DNA from: Yanshouia hominis
GTDB taxonomy: Bacteria > Bacillota > Clostridia > Oscillospirales > Ruminococcaceae
Direction: 5' to 3'
NCBI GenBank assembly: GCA_014385025.1
Contig: JACRTB010000002.1
Location: forward strand, 124,001 to 188,000
Length of the DNA stretch: 64,000 nucleotides
Shown: in pieces, positions 41,692 to 49,156 of the stretch
How positions within the stretch are numbered: position 1 is the first letter of the stretch
Layout: each line of letters opens with the position of its first letter
Notes under the pieces: model-generated
What the model saw: the letters and a program-made list of their open reading frames with translations, nothing else
Told to the model about the DNA's origin: nothing
The model's database searches: none
Program-made: the position numbers and the translations under genes

Positions 41692-42053
41692 TGTATATCA
41701 GCCCCTTTGCCGAAAATTTCTTTGTCGGCCCACTTTTGAAAATCAGTAGCATCGCGCTTGTTGGCGAACAGCGCAAATCTGAGCAGTCCGCGCCGGTTGA
41801 TGCACACGGCAAGCGTGTTTTTCAACCCGATATCTAACTTGCGCCTTTCCTCTGGATCGACTTTTTTGCTTTCGTGGTTGGGATTTTTGTAGCCAAGTGC
41901 CTTGCAAATATCAGCGAAAACAATCCACCTATCACCCTCGGCATCGAGGCTTCTAATTGAATTCCTGCCGTAGCTGTAACTGTGAACGCGAGAGGCGATC
42001 TGCAACAAATCGTTGGTCGAGATATCCCTTCGCGCCCTTGCTGCGTAGTCCAT
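41688..42053 (-). CDS. BRO-N domain protein (antirepressor-like)
   Basis: This 121-residue protein starts MDYAARARRDISTNDLL after GGAAGGAGG. Residues 30-115 match the BRO N-terminal domain: SLDAEGDRWIVFADICKALGYKNP, then KLDIGLKNTLAVCINRRGLLRFALF. BRO-N proteins are DNA-binding and frequent in phage switches as antirepressors. It lacks a C-terminal Ant/KilA-C domain. Confidence 0.82.
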   Translation of the reverse strand: MDYAARARRDISTNDLLQIASRVHSYSYGRNSIRSLDAEGDRWIVFADICKALGYKNPNHESKKVDPEERRKLDIGLKNTLAVCINRRGLLRFALFANKRDATDFQKWADKEIFGKGADIQ

Positions 42054-42088
42054 GTTTCCCCTCCTTCCAGCGAGGTTGTTTTACTTGA

Positions 42089-42107
42089 TGTGTCCAAACC
42101 TTTAGAC
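42089..42107. promoter_or_regulatory. Operator-like site between the Cro-like and BRO-N genes
   Basis: TGTCCAAACCTTTAGACAT is nearly the same palindrome as the operator at 42329 (GTCTAAA-2-TTTAGAC) with one change. It overlaps the stop codon of the Cro-like gene. Confidence 0.5.
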
Positions 42108-42302
42108 ATCATCTGCAAAAAAAAGTTCTCCGACGGTCGTATCCAGCGCGGAAGCGATCCTTTTCAGGATCTTCGTTGACGTGTTGCGTTCAGAATTGTT
42201 CTCCAGGCTTGAGATTGTTGCGCGACTAACTTCGCTTTTTTCAGCAAGCTCTTCCTGGGACATCTTTAGGAACTCCCGACGCTCTTTAATTTTGCACCCC
42301 AT
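42102..42302 (-). CDS. Cro-like HTH regulator (XRE family)
   Basis: This 66-residue protein starts MGCKIKERREFLKMSQEELAE after GAGGAGGTG. The whole length is an XRE HTH, with SQEELAEKSEVSRATISSLEN and a helical end. It is the first gene of the leftward early operon and faces the repressor gene, so it is the Cro-type partner in the switch. Confidence 0.88.
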   Translation of the reverse strand: MGCKIKERREFLKMSQEELAEKSEVSRATISSLENNSERNTSTKILKRIASALDTTVGELFFADDV

Positions 42303-42328
42303 TCAATTCACCTCCTCTGTCGTTTACC

Positions 42329-42344
42329 GTCTAAAACTTTAGAC
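42329..42344. promoter_or_regulatory. Main operator of the lysogeny switch
   Basis: GTCTAAA-AC-TTTAGAC is a perfect palindrome with 7-base arms. It lies just after the -10 of the leftward promoter, at its start point. Half sites TTTAGAC/GTCTAAA recur at 42407-42413, 42452-42458 and 42471-42477. Confidence 0.7.
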
Positions 42345-42350
42345 AAGCAG

Positions 42351-42379
42351 ATAATACACTATGCCCTCCGGCGTGTCAA
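42351..42379 (-). promoter_or_regulatory. Leftward early promoter (PL/PR-like)
   Basis: On the minus strand TTGACA (42379-42374), exactly 17 bases, then TATTAT (42356-42351). It reads into the Cro-like gene and the early operon. The operator at 42329-42344 covers its start point. Confidence 0.8.
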
Positions 42380-42420
42380 GTGGTTTTGACGAAAAATGAA
42401 AAAAATTTTAGACATCAAGA

Positions 42421-42449
42421 TTGACATTCCTCGTACTATATTGTAAAAT
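42421..42449 (+). promoter_or_regulatory. Repressor promoter (PRM-like)
   Basis: TTGACA (42421-42426), a 17-base spacer and TAAAAT (42444-42449) drive the repressor gene. TTAGAC (42453-42458) and GTCTAAA (42471-42477) lie at the start point and next to the ribosome site, so the repressor could control itself. Confidence 0.8.
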
Positions 42450-42480
42450 CTATTAGACAAAACGAGGGAGGTCTAAAGCA

Positions 42481-42858
42481 ATGACACTATCGGAATTGAT
42501 CATCGAATATCGGAATGAGCATGGGATTTCCCAGCGGCAAATGGCCTCTCAGTGCAGGCTTTCCACCGGATACATTTCTTTGATAGAAAAGGAAACTAAT
42601 CCGCAGACAGGAAAGCCGATGGTTCCATCACTTGCCGTCTTAAATAAACTCGCAAAGGGCATGGGGATAACTTTAGACAAGCTTCTTTCTGTGTGCGATG
42701 ATATGCCGGTAGATATCAGCGCAACAGAAAAGACCGTCCTTGATGAGAAGGACGGCCTTGACATTGAAATCGCAGAAATTATTCTCTCTCTTTCGGAAAG
42801 CAAGAAACAGGAGGCGTTACGGTATCTCCGGTATCTCGCAGCGCAAGAAGAAAACTAA
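42481..42858 (+). CDS. CI-like repressor (XRE HTH family)
   Basis: This 125-residue protein starts MTLSELIIEYRNEHGISQRQM, with GAGGGAGG upstream. Residues 15-70 are the HTH (SQRQMASQCRLSTGYISLIE). No LexA-type peptidase domain follows; the end is helical (IAEIILSLSESKKQEALRYLR), so it is not induced by RecA-driven self-cleavage. It faces the Cro-like gene. Confidence 0.87.
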   Translation: MTLSELIIEYRNEHGISQRQMASQCRLSTGYISLIEKETNPQTGKPMVPSLAVLNKLAKGMGITLDKLLSVCDDMPVDISATEKTVLDEKDGLDIEIAEIILSLSESKKQEALRYLRYLAAQEEN

Positions 42859-42934
42859 GAAGATTTTCTTTCTCCTCAATCGACATAGCGCCAAGAAGAC
42901 GCAATAAGGCCAGCAGCTCTTTTGTCGTAGCCAT
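42779..42934 (-). CDS. Small protein convergent with the repressor, 51 residues
   Basis: An ATG at 42934 follows AAAGGAG by 8 bases, and the frame runs 51 codons to TAA at 42779, overlapping the end of the repressor gene by 80 bases on the other strand. The product begins MATTKELLALLRLLGAMSIE and is helical. An extended -10 (TG-A-TATAAT) at 42986-42978 lies about 45 bases before the start. A strong ribosome site plus a promoter make it more than a chance frame. Confidence 0.5.
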   Translation of the reverse strand: MATTKELLALLRLLGAMSIEEKENLLSFLLALRDTGDTVTPPVSCFPKERE

Positions 42935-42977
42935 ACACGACACTCCTTTGTTTAGATTTACTGTCGGCAGTGAAGCT

Positions 42978-42986
42978 ATTATATCA
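42978..42986 (-). promoter_or_regulatory. Extended -10 promoter for the 51-residue gene
   Basis: On the minus strand TGATATAAT: a perfect TATAAT (42983-42978) with TG one base upstream. The -35 is poor, which suits an extended -10 promoter. It would also give a transcript antisense to the repressor. Confidence 0.5.
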
Positions 42987-43090
42987 GACCGCGCGGCAAT
43001 TTTGTGAGAAAAGATAGATTATCACTTTCAGCAAGCTTCGACAGCCGGTATGCTATATACGGGCGAAGTTGGATGACGGGGAGGCTCATT

Positions 43091-43504
43091 ATGGCAATCC
43101 TGGCAATTTCCTTTATCGGCATAACAGTAACCATCGCAATTGTTGGTACGATGTTGCACCGCGCCGCAAAAAAAGAAAAGGAGCGTCAGCAGGAAACTAT
43201 ACAAGTGAAAACAGCGATTTATCACAAGTTTGCGGAGGACTTTGCAAAAGTCGGATGGCCTGCGTGGGGATATGTAACTCACCTTCCTCCCGAGCAGAGA
43301 AGCCGGATGGGAAAAGGCATTTATTCCAAGCACATGAAACTTCTGAACTACGACCCGGAAATGCATACAGCCTGCGTCCTTGGAGAGCGCGGTGAGACGT
43401 ATGACATAGACACATCTGGGTGTTCATGCCCTGATTTCAGAAAAAGAGGCCTCCCTTGTAAGCATATGTACTTCGCGGTTATAGAGATTTCCGATAAAAT
43501 TTAA
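43091..43504 (+). CDS. Membrane-anchored SWIM zinc-finger protein
   Basis: The start chosen is ATG 43091, which has GGGGAGG 6 bases before; the open frame extends to 43004 without a ribosome site. The 137-residue protein has an N-terminal membrane span (about 2-22), a basic coiled stretch, and near the end CSCPDFRKRGLPCKH, a SWIM-type CxC...CxH zinc finger. It is on the plus strand between repressor and integrase. The pairing of a membrane span and a SWIM finger is unusual; role unknown. Confidence 0.75.
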   Translation: MAILAISFIGITVTIAIVGTMLHRAAKKEKERQQETIQVKTAIYHKFAEDFAKVGWPAWGYVTHLPPEQRSRMGKGIYSKHMKLLNYDPEMHTACVLGERGETYDIDTSGCSCPDFRKRGLPCKHMYFAVIEISDKI

Positions 43505-43581
43505 CCCTATCGATACAGGTATATATGGTATCGCACGCAAACTTTTTGTGAAAATCATCATGGTATACCGTAGTGATACCT

Positions 43582-43680
43582 CGCGTGCGCGCGTGCGTGT
43601 GCGCGCGATCGTGCGCGCACTGTCTCTGTCTCTGTATCTGTATCTGAGACTGTATCTGTAATCTGTTTCTGATTCTGAAT
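43582..43680. repeat. Alternating GC/GT tract followed by TCTGTA simple repeats
   Basis: Positions 43582-43620 alternate purine and pyrimidine (CGCGTGCGCGCGTGCGTGTGC...) with a break at GATC, a sequence able to form Z-DNA. Positions 43620-43680 are degenerate TGTCTC/TGTATC/TCTG repeats. They lie just upstream of the integrase start. Serine-phage attP sites usually lie next to the integrase. Confidence 0.65.
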
Positions 43681-43721
43681 ATCTACTACTGCAAATCTAC
43701 CGTTAGAAGGGGGTGGCGCTG

Positions 43722-45329
43722 TTGCCGAGAAAACCTGCAAAGCACCCGGCGAAGCCGAAGCGGGGCAAGAAGCTGGAAATCGAAGAGCCGGGCGTTCTCT
43801 ATGGCCGGTATAGCAGCCACAACCAGAAGGACATCAGCATTGAACAGCAGTTTGAGAAATGCTATGAGCTGGCGGCGGAGTACGGCATCAGGATCATCGA
43901 CACCTATGCCGACCGTGCCGTTTCCGGCCGCACAGACAAGCGGGTAGATTTTCAGCGCATGATGACCGATGCCGCAAAAGGGAAGTTCCGCTATGTGCTT
44001 GCGTGGAAGTCCAACCGTATAGGCCGCAATATGCTGGAGGCACTTGTCAATGAAGCTCGGTTTCAGGAGCTGGGCGTCCGCGTTCTCTATGTGGAAGAGG
44101 ATTTCGACGATACTGCGGCCGGGCGCTTCGCCGCCCGCTCGATGATGAACGTCAATCAGTTCTACTCCGAGAACATGGCCGAGGACATCAAGCGCGGTCT
44201 GTACGACAACGCCGCAAACTGCATGGTGACGAACGGTCATTTGCCCTATGGCTATAAGGCTGACGACACGCTGCACTATGCCATCGACGAGCCGAAGGCT
44301 GCAGTCATCCGCGAGATCTTCACGCGAGTTTCCTGCGGCGAGGCGTTCGTGGATATTATGAGCAGCCTAAATGCCAGAGGCATTACAACCTCGTACGGTC
44401 GCCCGTGGGGGCGGTCGAGCTTTCAGAAGATCCTTTCCAACGAACGGTATCGCGGCATCTATATCTACGGCGATGTCCGCAAAGAGGGCGGCATCCCGAG
44501 GATCGTCAGCGATGAACTCTACTTCAAGGTCCAGGAGGCGATTACCACGAAGAAAAATCCACAAGGGCGTCACCGCGTCAATGGTGACTATCTTCTCACC
44601 GGCAAGCTGTTCTGCGGGCATTGCAAAAGTCCCATGACCGGCATCTCCGGCACAGGCCGGGCAGGGAAGCTGCACTTCTACTATGTCTGCCAAAAGAGGC
44701 GGACCGAGAAAACCTGCCACAAGAAGAATGTTCGCCGCGATGTGATCGAGCTGAAAATCGCAAAGGCAATCAGGGACTACGCGCTTAAAGATGACATAAT
44801 CGAATGGATCGCGGATAGTTGCGTAGAAGATCATGATCGTAGAGTGTCAGAAAGTCACCTTAGCGTGTTTGAGGATCAACTCGCAGAAGTTAACCGCAGC
44901 ATAAAGAATGTCATGTCGGCAATTGAGAAGGGTATTATCACGGAGACTACGAAAGGCCGTTTAATGGAGTTGGAAGCAGAGCGCACCGCCATAGAAGGGA
45001 AGATATGCGCTGCAAAAGCGGCTATTGTGCCTACCAATCGGGAAAGACTCGTCGAATGGCTCCGTAGCTTGCGCGAGGGAGATGTGCATGACAAGAAGTA
45101 TCAAGCTGGACTGTTTGACACATTCCTTGTTGCGGCCTATCTATACGACGATAACCGCGTGAAAATTGTGTTCAGCTTTGCCGGTGATAAGAATACGATT
45201 GAGATCCCGCTGGAAGATGTCATAGACAGCATAGATGACGAGGCATCATGTGTTCGTCTTAGCTCCACTTTGAGCCACCAAAAACACCGCATCAGAATCA
45301 CATTTCTGATGCGGTGTTTCTTTTCGTGA
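43722..45329 (+). CDS. Large serine recombinase (phage integrase)
   Basis: This protein of about 535 residues starts at TTG 43722, with AGAAGG 10 bases before; a GTG at 43713 lies too close to that site. The resolvase domain has LYGRYSSHNQKDISIEQQ with the catalytic Ser, and RYVLAWKSNRIGRN. The recombinase domain follows (LNARGITTSYGRPWGRSSFQKIL), then a zinc ribbon (CGHCKSPMTG ... CQKRRTEKTC) and a coiled coil. It inserts and removes the prophage. Its last codons lie inside a hairpin (see 45281). Confidence 0.93.
   Translation: MPRKPAKHPAKPKRGKKLEIEEPGVLYGRYSSHNQKDISIEQQFEKCYELAAEYGIRIIDTYADRAVSGRTDKRVDFQRMMTDAAKGKFRYVLAWKSNRIGRNMLEALVNEARFQELGVRVLYVEEDFDDTAAGRFAARSMMNVNQFYSENMAEDIKRGLYDNAANCMVTNGHLPYGYKADDTLHYAIDEPKAAVIREIFTRVSCGEAFVDIMSSLNARGITTSYGRPWGRSSFQKILSNERYRGIYIYGDVRKEGGIPRIVSDELYFKVQEAITTKKNPQGRHRVNGDYLLTGKLFCGHCKSPMTGISGTGRAGKLHFYYVCQKRRTEKTCHKKNVRRDVIELKIAKAIRDYALKDDIIEWIADSCVEDHDRRVSESHLSVFEDQLAEVNRSIKNVMSAIEKGIITETTKGRLMELEAERTAIEGKICAAKAAIVPTNRERLVEWLRSLREGDVHDKKYQAGLFDTFLVAAYLYDDNRVKIVFSFAGDKNTIEIPLEDVIDSIDDEASCVRLSSTLSHQKHRIRITFLMRCFFS
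45281..45320. terminator. 16-base perfect hairpin at the 3' end of the integrase
   Basis: AAACACCGCATCAGAA (45282-45297) pairs with TTCTGATGCGGTGTTT (45304-45319) over a 6-base loop, followed by CTTTTC. It is a bidirectional terminator. It lies inside the last codons of the integrase, so the final residues (about KHRIRITFLMRCFF) are read from the hairpin. Confidence 0.75.
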
Positions 45330-45603
45330 GATCTTTGGCCTCGTGCGCACTTATACGCAGCAGCCTAGCGGAAAAGCAAAGCCCTTAAACCGATTGGAAA
45401 TTTCGTTGCCGCGCACCCATCACCCATACACAGCGGTGTCCGCTCGCACCAAACGCGGGCGGGCATTTTGCTCAGCCCATACGCGGATTTTGATTTTGCA
45501 AAGCGTTGTGCGTTTCATTGCCGCCGCAGCTGCGCGCCGAAAGGCGATGACCAAGAAATTGCGCCGCGGGCAGCACCTGGCGCCGCCCACCCGTCCGCGG
45601 GAA
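45330..45603. other. Right prophage boundary region (attachment site inside)
   Basis: Between the integrase and the intact 3' end of citXG lie 274 bases without a convincing gene. The right phage/chromosome junction (attR or attL) must lie here or at the hairpin before it. Because the left junction is outside the window, the core cannot be identified. An open frame on the minus strand (45420-45743) overlaps citXG in another frame and is rejected. Confidence 0.55.
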
Positions 45604-47001
45604 CTACTTCTCTCCGTTTGCAGTGTCCTGAGCTTCCTGCTCCAAAAAGTACAGCATAAATGTAATGGCCAGCAGATCGGCACAGCCGCCCGGACTGATA
45701 TTTTCCCGGATGAACCGTTGGTCGAGTACCCTGATTTCATCAAGCTCCGGGAGCGGCTCCTGCGCCATTCTTTCCGCCGCCTCCTCCCGTACCGATTGAG
45801 CGGCCCGCAGGCCGCGCCGGGAAATCACGTTGGTATCCTCCACATGGCCAAGCAGGATCAGAAGGGTCAGCGCCCCTGCGTCGTTGAGGCTTTTCCCCTC
45901 CGCCATAAACCGCCGCAGGGCGGGCAGGCCGTAATGCCGGACCGATGGGAAACCGGCGGCCGCCTCCCCGCGGATTCCGGCGCTTCCCGTCTGGAGATAA
46001 AGACGTTCCCCGAAGGTGCGGGCATTTTGGACGGTTACCCGGTCCAGATCCTGCTCCACCGAAAGGGAGGCCATCCTTCCGCAGAGGGAAAGCAGAGCGC
46101 CGGTATCACAGGGCAGCGTGTTCGCAAAGGAATAGCCCAGAGCGGCACAAAGAATCCCAAGTGAAAAAATCAATCCCTTGTGGGTATTTACGCCTTTGGT
46201 TGCGGCAAACATCGCGTCCTCCGCAAGCATTCCCGGGTAGCGGATACAGCCAAAAAGCCGCTGCGGACTGTCCTGTGCATGATGAACCCCCATCAGAAAG
46301 AGCTGCCGGAAATGGGGGATCAGCGCCGCCGAGCTGTCGATAAAATGGAACAGGTCCATGTCGCGGTGCGCGCCGCTGTTCGCCCTGTCCACCAGGCCCG
46401 GCTTCGGGGTGGTGCTGACCTCGTAAAGCAGACTTTTCCCGGCCATTGCCGCAATTTCGTCGGCCCGCTTCTCGGTGAAGTATTCCCGCATGATCCGGTT
46501 GGTCTCATGCCAAAGAAGTTCCGGGCTGTGGGCGCGGCTGCGGGCGCATTCGTGGGCCGGCCGGTCGCAGATCAGGCAGCGCCGCCGCGGAATGCCTAGG
46601 CCGGTGCGGGAGAGAATCTCCCCCGCGGGATTGAGCACATCGATGTCAAACAGCCTGCCCAGCCGTCCGCCGTCCTCCACCGCGCACATCAGCGCCTTGA
46701 GCCGGAGCGGGTCGCAATCCACCGCCCAAAGCGCCTCGCATCCGGCAGGCTGGATGCAGGTTTTATAAAACCGAACCGCGACCCGGTTGCGTTCGAGCTG
46801 CCGGGCGATGCTGCGGCATCCCTCCTGAAAGCTCTGCTCCGCGAGCGCAAAGAGCTTGACCGGTCCTGCAATATTGAGGGTAAAGCTCACAAGCGCCGTC
46901 CCCGGAAACCGCTCCCGCGCCGTCCGCTGGCGCTCTGCCCGCTGCTCGCGGGCCTCCAGGATTTCTTCGAGTGAAACCGGACGGCCGGTTATCTCTGGCA
47001 T
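45604..47001 (-). CDS. citXG: CitX-CitG fusion: citrate lyase prosthetic group synthesis and transfer
   Basis: This 465-residue protein joins two enzymes. Residues 1-175 are CitX, which transfers the prosthetic group to CitD (VSFTLNIAGPVK, and RRRCLICDRPAHECARSR at the end). Residues 175-465 are CitG, which makes triphosphoribosyl-dephospho-CoA (STTPKPGLVDRANSGAHRDMD, then EDAMFAATKGVNTHKGLIFS). Such fusions are known in Haemophilus and Clostridia. It lies downstream of the LysR gene. Confidence 0.93.
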   Translation of the reverse strand: MPEITGRPVSLEEILEAREQRAERQRTARERFPGTALVSFTLNIAGPVKLFALAEQSFQEGCRSIARQLERNRVAVRFYKTCIQPAGCEALWAVDCDPLRLKALMCAVEDGGRLGRLFDIDVLNPAGEILSRTGLGIPRRRCLICDRPAHECARSRAHSPELLWHETNRIMREYFTEKRADEIAAMAGKSLLYEVSTTPKPGLVDRANSGAHRDMDLFHFIDSSAALIPHFRQLFLMGVHHAQDSPQRLFGCIRYPGMLAEDAMFAATKGVNTHKGLIFSLGILCAALGYSFANTLPCDTGALLSLCGRMASLSVEQDLDRVTVQNARTFGERLYLQTGSAGIRGEAAAGFPSVRHYGLPALRRFMAEGKSLNDAGALTLLILLGHVEDTNVISRRGLRAAQSVREEAAERMAQEPLPELDEIRVLDQRFIRENISPGGCADLLAITFMLYFLEQEAQDTANGEK

Positions 47002-47202
47002 GGGAATCCCTCACTTCCGTTTTGCCGGGGCTGACGCCCCGCTTGATCGTTTTCCGACGCCGGCACAAGGCACGGCGCGCCTGCGTAGGAACCCGCCGTG
47101 CCGAAAGCCGCAGGGGAGCGCCATCCCTCACCGGCGTCCGGCCCCGGAGGACGCCCTCTGCCGGACGGCACTGCAAATCGGCCCGCTCGGGCTCCTCTCG
47201 CC

Positions 47203-48117
47203 CTAAAAGGTGAACCGTTTTTCCAGAAATTCGCGCTGAAGATGCTGCACCGCGATGGAAAGGTAGGTATCCTTCATGGTGGCAAGCACAAAGGAATAGG
47301 GCACCGAAACGGTTTCATCCAGCTTGAAATGCGCGCGCTGCCGCAGGGCCCGGGAAATTTGTTTGCTGGGCATAATCACCGAGGCATAGTCCACCTGGGC
47401 AAGTGCGTCGAGGGTGCTGAGGTTTCGGCTGATCTGACGGATTTTGGGAACAATTCCCGCATTGGCGAGGATCTGGTCGCAGACCATGCGGCTTCTCTGT
47501 CCCGGGAGGGTGAGGATCAGCGGCTCCTCCCGGAAAAAGTTCGCATGGATATAGGGCACCCCCTCGCCCTCCTTGTGAAAGATAAAATCGCGGTATGCGC
47601 TGGTCCGGCGGGGAATTACCACCATATCGTCCTTGCTGAACTCAAAATAGTCAAGCTCCTCCCGCACCACCGGCAGGTGGAGAATTCCTATGTCGACCTC
47701 ATGGCGGGTCAGCTTCTGCTCAATCTGATCGCTGGTGGCTTCAATGAGGGTGATGGAGACTCCCGGATGCTTCGCCTGAAAATCAGGCAGAATATAGGGC
47801 AGCACATAGGTCGCCTGTGTGCCGGTGAAGCCGAGACGGATTTCTCCGTTTTCCGCATTCTCCACGTCCTGAATCCGTTTTCCCAACTGCGCCTTTTCGT
47901 GCAAAACCCTCTGTGCAAATTCCAAAAAGCAGCGGCCCTCACTGGTCAGGGCCACCCCGGTGTTGTTGCGCACAAGCAGCTCGATTCCGGTTTCTTTTTC
48001 CAGCTTCTGCACGCATTGACTCAGGGCCGGCTGCGCCACAAAAAGCTGTGCCGCCGCACGGGTGATGCTCCCCTGCTGGGCAATTGCGACAAAATAATCC
48101 AAATCCTTGAGAGTCAT
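47203..48117 (-). CDS. LysR-family transcriptional regulator
   Basis: The start chosen is ATG 48117 (MTLKDLDYFVAIAQQG), 7 bases after GGGAGG; a GTG at 48123 is possible. The 304-residue protein has an N-terminal HTH (SITRAAAQLFVAQPALSQCVQKLE) and an effector domain (IRLGFTGTQATYVLPYILPDFQ). It probably controls the citrate genes, as LysR-type regulators sit beside many cit clusters. It is transcribed with or before citXG. Confidence 0.9.
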   Translation of the reverse strand: MTLKDLDYFVAIAQQGSITRAAAQLFVAQPALSQCVQKLEKETGIELLVRNNTGVALTSEGRCFLEFAQRVLHEKAQLGKRIQDVENAENGEIRLGFTGTQATYVLPYILPDFQAKHPGVSITLIEATSDQIEQKLTRHEVDIGILHLPVVREELDYFEFSKDDMVVIPRRTSAYRDFIFHKEGEGVPYIHANFFREEPLILTLPGQRSRMVCDQILANAGIVPKIRQISRNLSTLDALAQVDYASVIMPSKQISRALRQRAHFKLDETVSVPYSFVLATMKDTYLSIAVQHLQREFLEKRFTF

Positions 48118-48150
48118 GGTCACGCCTCCCGCAAAGATACCGTTTTTTTC

Positions 48151-48180
48151 ATTTTACATCAAAAGAATCGTTTTGTCCAA
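48151..48180 (-). promoter_or_regulatory. Promoter of the LysR gene
   Basis: On the minus strand TTGGAC (48180-48175), an 18-base spacer and TAAAAT (48156-48151), about 35 bases before the start codon. Confidence 0.6.
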
Positions 48181-48232
48181 GAATATGGTATTCTTCTTTT
48201 TAACCGGAGGCTTTCGAATTTTGAGATTAAAC

Positions 48233-48273
48233 TGCCCCTGGCCTTTTGTGGCGACCACGAAAAGGCAGGGGCA
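48233..48273 (-). terminator. Hairpin ending the TRAP/amidohydrolase operon
   Basis: TGCCCCTGGCCTTTTGTGG (48233-48251) pairs with CCACGAAAAGGCAGGGGCA (48255-48273) apart from two positions, with a 3-base loop, about 40 bases past the amidohydrolase stop. The T-run after it is weak (GTTTAATC). Confidence 0.6.
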
Positions 48274-48310
48274 ACTTGTAAATCTATAGCAAAATCAGCG
48301 GTATTTTCTC

Positions 48311-49132
48311 TTAGAACCCATATACTTCCGCCGGATTTTCCACCAATGCGAGCTGCTTTGCCCGGTCTGTATCGAACCAGCGATCTATAGTGTTCAAGAT
48401 GTCCCATTCATCTGGTTTTACCTTTTCGGTCACGTGTGGAAAATCGCTGCCCCACAACACGCGTTCCGGTGCATAGTCTGCAAAGGCGCGGGCAACTTTG
48501 GCAGCATCATTCCATGGATAACCATCGCAGGTATTCAGATAGGGGCCCGAAAGCTTAATCCATACATTTCCTTGATCAATCAGTCTGCATAAAAACGCAT
48601 AGGCCGGATCATCCGTGCCCTTTTGGGGATTCAATCGCCCCATATGGTCGATTACCACCCTGCCAGGCAACCGAGAAATTACCGATGAGTGTTCCATTAA
48701 CTGTACGGCACTCATATGCAATTGCATGTTCCAACCCAAATCACACACGCGATGGCTGAGAGGTTCGCATAGGTCAAAGGATATCACTGAATTGGCAGGA
48801 TTCCAAACGCTAAAACGCACTCCCCTCACTCCGCCTTGATGGAGAGATTCCAACTCTTGGTTCGAGATGGATTGATCTACCACCGCGATACCACGCGCCT
48901 TATTCAAGCCGAATCTTTGAATGGCATTTAATAAACATGAGTTATCAGTACCAAATGGTTTTGCCTGAACGAATACCGCTCGTTCCAATCCCTGCTCCTG
49001 AGCCAGCTGCATATAAGTCTCAATGGTGCCAATTTGCGCGGCGGCCTTTCCGTCATTGGAGAACACCGGATCAATAATATGCAGATGGGCATTGCAGGCG
49101 TGAAGGTAGGGCTGATGTTTTTGCTTACTCAC
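48311..49132 (-). CDS. Amidohydrolase-2 family protein (PDC lactonase/LigI-like)
   Basis: This 273-residue protein starts with GTG at 49132 after AGAGGAG. CNAHLHIID (metal site), RGVRFSVWNP, LPGRVVIDHMGR and RVLWGSDFPHVTE match the amidohydrolase 2 / 2-pyrone-4,6-dicarboxylate lactonase group, which opens lactones of tricarboxylate-like compounds. It follows the TRAP transporter in the same operon, so it probably acts on the compound taken up. Confidence 0.85.
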   Translation of the reverse strand: MSKQKHQPYLHACNAHLHIIDPVFSNDGKAAAQIGTIETYMQLAQEQGLERAVFVQAKPFGTDNSCLLNAIQRFGLNKARGIAVVDQSISNQELESLHQGGVRGVRFSVWNPANSVISFDLCEPLSHRVCDLGWNMQLHMSAVQLMEHSSVISRLPGRVVIDHMGRLNPQKGTDDPAYAFLCRLIDQGNVWIKLSGPYLNTCDGYPWNDAAKVARAFADYAPERVLWGSDFPHVTEKVKPDEWDILNTIDRWFDTDRAKQLALVENPAEVYGF

Positions 49133-49156
49133 TTAATTCTCCTCTTTTTATCCTGA

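Noticed and set aside
43582..43680. CRISPR-like repeats
   Set aside because: Repeat units are only 4 to 6 bases with no spacers; it is a simple-sequence tract.
43558..43740. 60-codon minus-strand frame rich in TDTDTETE and RARAHAR
   Set aside because: It is the translation of the simple repeat and GC/GT tract; no ribosome site.
45420..45743. 107-codon minus-strand frame next to the integrase
   Set aside because: It overlaps the real 3' end of citXG in another frame and has no ribosome site or recognisable sequence.
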